DNA of 17,866 nt, from assembly GCA_903834645.1 (NCBI GenBank), contig CAILKA010000265.1, forward strand, positions 1 to 17,866. Direction: 5' to 3'. The notes under the pieces were generated by a model. That model saw nothing but the letters and a program-made list of their open reading frames with translations. It ran no database searches and was not told the origin of the DNA. Source of the DNA: an uncultured beta proteobacterium. GTDB lineage: Bacteria > Pseudomonadota > Gammaproteobacteria > Burkholderiales > Burkholderiaceae_C. Below, piece by piece: positions 13,986-17,866 of this stretch (the first letter of the stretch is position 1; every line of letters starts with the position of its first letter). Both the position numbers and the translations under genes were made by a program.

Positions 13986-15980
13986 TCACTCCCGCGCCAG
14001 CGCATCCACCGGGCTCAGCGCCGCGGCGCGGCGTGCCGGCAGCGTGCCGAAGATCAATCCCACCGCGCTCGAGACGATGAAGGCCAGCACGAGTGCGGCG
14101 GCGCTGACTTGCACCTGCAGCGTCTGCTGCACGGCGTTGAGCCCCTGTGCGGCGAGCCAGCTGAAGGCCACGCCGGTGAGTCCGCCCAGGCAGCACAGCA
14201 CCACGGCCTCGATCAGGAACTGCAGCCGGATGTCGCCCTGGCGGGCGCCCACGGCCATGCGGATGCCGATCTCGCGCGTGCGCTCCGACACCGTCACGAG
14301 CATGATGTTCATCACCCCGACGCCTCCTACGAGCAGCGCGATCGCGCCCACGCCGGCCAGCAGCGCGGCAAAGCCGCTGTTGAAGCGCTGCAGCTTCTCG
14401 AACTCCTCGTTGCCGCTCCAGAAGCTGAAGTCCTGCTGCCCGCGCAGCCCCACGAGCCGGTGCTTGATCTGGCGCTCCACCTCCTCGGGAGGCAGCTTGA
14501 AGTCCATCAGCACGGAGAAGCTCTCCACGGTGCTGCGCACGTCGAGCTTGCGCGCCAGCGTCTGCTCCGGCACGAGCAGGCGCCCGCTGCCGAAGTCGAA
14601 GCCGAGCTGGCTGCTGCTGTCGGTGACGCCGACGATCAGGAAGGGCAGGGGCGTGGCGGCAGCGGTGCCGCCCCCGAAGTCGCCTGTGCCCTGCAGGCTC
14701 AGCAACACGGTCTGCCCCACCGGCGACTCGCCCTTCTTGAACACGCTCTCCAGCGCCTGCTTGTCGATCAGCGCCACCTGCGCGCCTGCAGCCATCTCGT
14801 AGGGCGTGAAGAAGCGGCCCTCGGCGATCTTGCGCTGGCGGTCGCGCAGCGTGTCGGCGTTGGCGGCGGAGGCTTGCATCGAGGCGTCGCGGTTGCGGTG
14901 GCGCACGACGAGCTGCACCCGGCGCTCGACCTGTATCGCCGCGATCCCGGGCAGGGCGCGCAGCGACTCGATCTCGGCCGGCCGGAAAGGCGAGCTCGGC
15001 GTGCCGGGCGGCAGCTTGGCGGTGTCGCGCCACACCCACAGCCGGCCGGACATCAAGCCCACGAACTCGCCCTCGAAGAGGTTGCGTGCCGAGCTCGTGA
15101 GGGCCACGATGCTCACCACCGAGGCGATGCCGATGCTGATGCCCAGCATCGACAGCGCCGTGCGCAGGCGGTTGCCGCGCAGCGACAGCCACGCCGTGGC
15201 CAGCGCCTCGCGCCACTGCACCGCCATGCGCAGCAGCCAGGGGGCGTCGCGCATGGGCGCCACGGCATCGGGCTGCACGGCCTTTGCAGCGACCGCAGGT
15301 TGCGTCACCTCGTCGCGCACGATGCGGCCATCCTTGAGCTCCACCAGGCGCCGCGCCTGGGCCGCCACGTGCGCGTCGTGCGTGACCAGGATGATGGTGT
15401 GCCCGGCCGCGTTCAGCTCGCGCAGCACCGTGAGCATCTCCTCGCCGCTGCGGGAATCCAGCGCGCCGGTGGGCTCGTCGGCCAGGATGATCTGGCCCCC
15501 GTTCATCAGCGCGCGCGCGATCGACACGCGCTGCTGCTGGCCGCCTGAGAGCTCGTGGGGCTTGTGGTGCAGACGCTCCGCAAGGCCCAGGCGCGCCAGC
15601 AGCGCCTGGGCGCGCGCGCCGCGGCGCCCCACCGACTCGCCGGCGTAGACGGCAGGCAGCGCCGCGTTGTCGCGCGCATCCAGGTGCGGCAGCAGGTGGT
15701 AGCGCTGAAAGATGAAGCCGAAGCGCTCGCGCCGCAGCGCCGCCAGTTCGTCGGGACCGAGCGTGCCCACGTCCCGGCCGTCGATGAGGAAGCGGCCGGC
15801 CGTGGGGTTGTCCAGGCAGCCCAGCACGTTCATCAGCGTGCTCTTGCCCGAACCCGACTGGCCCATGATGGCCACGTACTCGCCGGCCTCGATGGACAGG
15901 CTCACGCCGTCCAGCGCCCGCACCTCGTTGTCGCCGAGCTGGTAGCAGCGCTCGACGCCTTGCAGCTTGATCAGCGCCAC
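13986..15980 (-). CDS. macB: MacB-type ABC transporter, fused ATPase-permease
   Basis: A 664-residue inner-membrane mechanotransmission ABC transporter that drives export from the periplasm through MacA and the outer-membrane factor. The N-terminal ATPase has Walker A GQSGSGKS (K46), signature LSGGQQQR (144-151), Walker B IILADE (D168, E169) and the H-loop H201. Transmembrane segment 1 lies at about 275-297, then a large periplasmic domain to about 535, then three more segments at about 537-561, 588-610 and 626-646. The C-terminal ARRAAALSPVDALARE is typical of MacB/FtsX-type permeases. The start is GTG at 15980, directly after the macA stop (TAG then GTG, no spacer). Substrates of this family include macrolides, peptides and siderophores (PvdT); which applies here is unknown. 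Confidence 0.94.
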   Translation of the reverse strand: MALIKLQGVERCYQLGDNEVRALDGVSLSIEAGEYVAIMGQSGSGKSTLMNVLGCLDNPTAGRFLIDGRDVGTLGPDELAALRRERFGFIFQRYHLLPHLDARDNAALPAVYAGESVGRRGARAQALLARLGLAERLHHKPHELSGGQQQRVSIARALMNGGQIILADEPTGALDSRSGEEMLTVLRELNAAGHTIILVTHDAHVAAQARRLVELKDGRIVRDEVTQPAVAAKAVQPDAVAPMRDAPWLLRMAVQWREALATAWLSLRGNRLRTALSMLGISIGIASVVSIVALTSSARNLFEGEFVGLMSGRLWVWRDTAKLPPGTPSSPFRPAEIESLRALPGIAAIQVERRVQLVVRHRNRDASMQASAANADTLRDRQRKIAEGRFFTPYEMAAGAQVALIDKQALESVFKKGESPVGQTVLLSLQGTGDFGGGTAAATPLPFLIVGVTDSSSQLGFDFGSGRLLVPEQTLARKLDVRSTVESFSVLMDFKLPPEEVERQIKHRLVGLRGQQDFSFWSGNEEFEKLQRFNSGFAALLAGVGAIALLVGGVGVMNIMLVTVSERTREIGIRMAVGARQGDIRLQFLIEAVVLCCLGGLTGVAFSWLAAQGLNAVQQTLQVQVSAAALVLAFIVSSAVGLIFGTLPARRAAALSPVDALARE

Positions 15981-17207
15981 CTAGCGTGCTCCCGAGGCCG
16001 GGGCCGAGGCTGCGGAGGCAGCCCCTCCGGCCGAGGCTGCGGAGGCAGCGGCACTGGCCGCGTCGGCGGCCGAGGGCGGCGCCAGCAGCACCTTCTCGCC
16101 CGGCTTCAGGCCCTCGAGCACCTCCACCCGCGTGCCGTCCTGCAGCCCGGTGCGCACCTGGCGCACGCTGCGCCGGCCCTGGTCATCGAGCACGATCACG
16201 CGGTAGCGCCCGTCCGAGCCGCGCTCACCCAGCGCCACCATCGGCACCGTGGGCACGTCGCGCACCCGGCCAGTCTCGATGTCCACCTGCACCGTCATGT
16301 CCGAGTAGAGCCGCCGGTCGCGGTTTTCCACCTCGAAGAGCACGTTGTAGAAGACGGCGTTGCCCGCACGCTCGGGGATCGGCTGGATGACCCGTACCTT
16401 GCCCTCGTAGCGCCGCGCCTCGCCCGACAGCGTGCTGAAGCGGGCCACCTGGCCCGTGCGGATCGACTGGATGTCGGCCTCGGGCACGCGCGTGCGCACC
16501 GTGATGGTGTCCAGGTCGGCCAGCGTCAGCATGACGGGCGTGATCTGGATCGCGATCACCGTCTGCCCCACCTGCACCGGCAGGCTCACGACGACGCCAT
16601 CCATGGGTGCCGTGATGCGCGTATAGCCCAGGCGCAGCTGCGTGCGCGTGAGCTCGGCCTGCAGCCGCTGCAGCGTCGCGTTCTGGCCCTTCGCATCGGC
16701 CTCGAGCTTGGCAAGCTCGTCGGTGGTGCGCTCCAGTTCCTGCGCGGCCGCCGCCCCGGCCGCGGCGAGCCGCTTCTGGCGCTCCACCTCGCGCCGGGCC
16801 GCGGTGATGTCCACCTGGCGCGATTCCAGCAGCGCACGCTGCTGGGCGAGCGCCGCCTCGGCCTGGGTGACGTCGGCCTGCGCGAGCTCGGGGTCCAGGC
16901 TCACCAGCAGATCGCCCTTGCGCACGCGCTGGCCCAGCTGCACGTGCAGCGCCTTGATCTGCCCGCTGACCTGCGCGCCCACGTCCACGCGGGTCTGCGC
17001 CTGCAGGATGCCCGCGGCCTGCACCACCTGCTGCACATCGGCCCGGCTGACGATGCCCGAGGGCGGGGGCTTCGGGGCCGGGGGCGGGACGACCTGGCGC
17101 CAGGCGCCGTAGCCGATGGCCATGAGGAAGGCGGCAATGACCAAGCGCCAGCGCCACAGGGCGTGCCAGGGGCGCGCCGGGCGCGATGAGGTGGGGCGGG
17201 TGTTCAA
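15981..17207 (-). CDS. macA: MacA-type periplasmic membrane-fusion (adaptor) protein
   Basis: A 408-residue adaptor linking MacB to the outer-membrane factor. Features in order: an inner-membrane anchor at about residues 20-37 (RWRLVIAAFLMAIGYGAW), a lipoyl half (VGAQVSGQIKALHVQLGQRV), a long Ala/Gln/Glu/Arg-rich coiled-coil hairpin, the second lipoyl half YTRITAPMDGVVV and beta-barrel and membrane-proximal domains. The tail of about 28 residues is almost only Ala, Ser and Gly. The start is uncertain. TTG at 17207 is chosen because codons after it are strongly G/C at the third position, while codons before it (GTT, CTT, CGA, ATT, TGT) are not. An in-frame ATG at 17372 would add 55 arginine-rich, unconserved residues. 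First gene of the macA-macB-nodT operon. Confidence 0.88.
   Translation of the reverse strand: MNTRPTSSRPARPWHALWRWRLVIAAFLMAIGYGAWRQVVPPPAPKPPPSGIVSRADVQQVVQAAGILQAQTRVDVGAQVSGQIKALHVQLGQRVRKGDLLVSLDPELAQADVTQAEAALAQQRALLESRQVDITAARREVERQKRLAAAGAAAAQELERTTDELAKLEADAKGQNATLQRLQAELTRTQLRLGYTRITAPMDGVVVSLPVQVGQTVIAIQITPVMLTLADLDTITVRTRVPEADIQSIRTGQVARFSTLSGEARRYEGKVRVIQPIPERAGNAVFYNVLFEVENRDRRLYSDMTVQVDIETGRVRDVPTVPMVALGERGSDGRYRVIVLDDQGRRSVRQVRTGLQDGTRVEVLEGLKPGEKVLLAPPSAADAASAAASAASAGGAASAASAPASGAR
16002..16049 (-). repeat. 21-bp direct repeat in the macA Ala/Ser-rich tail
   Basis: Two identical 21-bp copies (16002-16022 and 16029-16049) lie 27 bp apart, with CCCTCC between them. They encode the Ala-Ala-Ser-type repeats near the C-terminus of MacA. 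27 is a multiple of three, so gain or loss of a unit keeps the frame. The tail is probably flexible and tolerant of length change. Confidence 0.75.
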
Positions 17208-17386
17208 GGCGGGTGCATCGAGCTGGAAAAGATGGGCGCGAATGTATCGGAGTGCAACGCCGGGCTGCGTGCCGCTGCGACGAACTGCAGGGGCGCGCGA
17301 CGAACGGCTCCCCAGGCGGCTGTCAGCCGCCCGGCCGGGCGCAACCCCCAACTGCGCGGCACAAGCGTGCATCCTTTCACGGCGCG

Positions 17387-17402
17387 CCCGTTTCGGAACG
17401 GG
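17387..17402. promoter_or_regulatory. Dyad CCCGTT-TCGG-AACGGG upstream of macA
   Basis: Perfect 6-bp arms CCCGTT (17387-17392) and AACGGG (17397-17402) flank TCGG; seven of eight pairs match across the 16-bp dyad. It lies between the divergent macA gene and the gene at 17466, a suitable place for a repressor or activator site. No known operator is recognised. Confidence 0.4.
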
Positions 17403-17412
17403 GCATGCCCCG
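17399..17412. promoter_or_regulatory. Perfect 14-bp palindrome CGGGGCATGCCCCG
   Basis: A perfect 14-bp palindrome overlaps the right edge of the preceding dyad by four bases, so 17387-17412 holds two overlapping symmetric elements. It lies 54 nt before the ATG at 17466 and about 190 nt upstream of the macA start. It could be an operator or, if transcribed, a GC-rich hairpin; no T-run follows, so it is not a standard terminator. Confidence 0.4.
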
Positions 17413-17465
17413 CCGACGGCAAGCTTCCCGTAGTCGAATGCGGGCTGTCCACATAGGGTCAGTCC

Positions 17466-17866
17466 ATGCGCCAGCCGAGCAGGTCACTTTGGGGGAGTCG
17501 TTCGCGCGTGCGTGCGGCTGCTGCCGCACTCGCGCTCGGCACCCTCAGCGGCATGGCCGCCGCCGCACCCGTGCCCGATGGCACGATGCTGGCGCCGGAT
17601 CTTGCTGCGCTGCTGGCGCGGGCCGATTGCAACGGCACGAACGCCTCCGTGCGCGATGGCCGGCCGCTGCCTCCCTGGGCGCGCACACAGCCGGGCGCGA
17701 ACAACCAGCCCGTGACCTACGCGCAGGTGATCATCCTGGGCCGCGACGATGTGGACCCCTACTTCTGGACCTTCCGCCAGAGCCATGGGGCCGATCCACG
17801 GGTGGCGCCCAAGGCCGGCCCCAACCGGGCTTCGGCCTATGGCCGCTTCATCAGCATTCCGGCGAT
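17466..17866 (+). CDS. Exported protein of unknown function (N-terminal part, runs off window)
   Basis: An open frame from ATG 17466 to the right edge gives 133 codons. The N-terminus has several arginines (RSLWGSRSRVR), then a hydrophobic alanine-rich core (AAAAALALGTLSGMA) and a likely signal-peptidase site near residue 34 (AAA before APVPDG), so the product is probably exported to the periplasm or beyond. The mature part includes LAPDLAALLARADCNGTNAS, a single Cys and an aromatic patch DPYFWTFRQ. I do not recognise the family. The first dozen codons contain several that are uncommon here (TCA, CTT, AGG), so the true start could be slightly downstream. It is divergent from macA, with 258 nt between the starts. 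Confidence 0.65.
   Translation, partial: MRQPSRSLWGSRSRVRAAAAALALGTLSGMAAAAPVPDGTMLAPDLAALLARADCNGTNASVRDGRPLPPWARTQPGANNQPVTYAQVIILGRDDVDPYFWTFRQSHGADPRVAPKAGPNRASAYGRFISIPA

Noticed and set aside
13632..15548. Long plus-strand open frame opposite macB and nodT
   Set aside because: Shadow of the minus-strand genes; His/Gln/Arg-rich translation with no recognisable domain.
15555..17189. Long plus-strand open frame opposite macA and the macB ATPase region
   Set aside because: Shadow of macA/macB with the same compositional bias and no domain.
17208..17372. N-terminal extension of MacA from an ATG at 17372
   Set aside because: The 55 codons have lower third-position GC than the gene, encode no conserved sequence and would place a long basic segment before the membrane anchor. 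TTG 17207 is preferred, though not proven.

Overview
The window is very GC-rich DNA (by eye about 70 % G+C, with G or C at most third codon positions). Expanded tripartite-tricarboxylate-transporter (Bug) binding proteins, tandem CaiB/BaiF CoA-transferases, a phthalate-dioxygenase-type Rieske oxygenase and a MacAB-NodT efflux operon together suggest an aerobic Betaproteobacterium of the order Burkholderiales. That assignment is inference from gene content and composition. I see no rRNA, tRNA, CRISPR array, insertion sequence or phage gene.

Region 1 (1-7929, plus strand) opens with the last codons of an upstream gene. Eight closely spaced genes follow: two CaiB/BaiF CoA-transferases, a Bug periplasmic receptor, an enoyl-CoA hydratase-family protein, an SCP-x-type thiolase, an HSD10-like short-chain dehydrogenase, a second Bug receptor and a MaoC-fold protein. 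The order implies uptake of an organic acid, CoA activation by CoA transfer, and then hydration, oxidation and thiolysis, a beta-oxidation-like route. The set resembles the bbs (benzylsuccinate) beta-oxidation genes, but no acyl-CoA dehydrogenase is visible and no DUF35 partner of the thiolase is present. Both hydratase-fold proteins have non-canonical active sites.

Region 2 (7916-11588) holds a TetR-family regulator gene on the minus strand, whose end overlaps the end of the MaoC gene. Divergent from it are a Rieske non-heme iron oxygenase and, overlapping by 4 bp, a glutamine-synthetase-fold ligase that has lost the ammonium-site region of true GlnA. This pair suggests handling of an amine or amide substrate (gamma-glutamylation plus ring or N/O-oxidation). 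The TetR-Rieske spacer carries two short palindromes.

Region 3 (11615-12475, minus) is an EamA/DMT permease gene, convergent with region 2.

Region 4 (12613-17207, minus) is a complete tripartite efflux operon, macA-macB-nodT: membrane fusion protein, ABC ATPase-permease and outer-membrane factor lipoprotein. The genes touch or nearly touch.

Region 5 (17208-17866) is a divergent intergenic region with two abutting dyads, followed by the start of an unrecognised exported protein that runs off the window.
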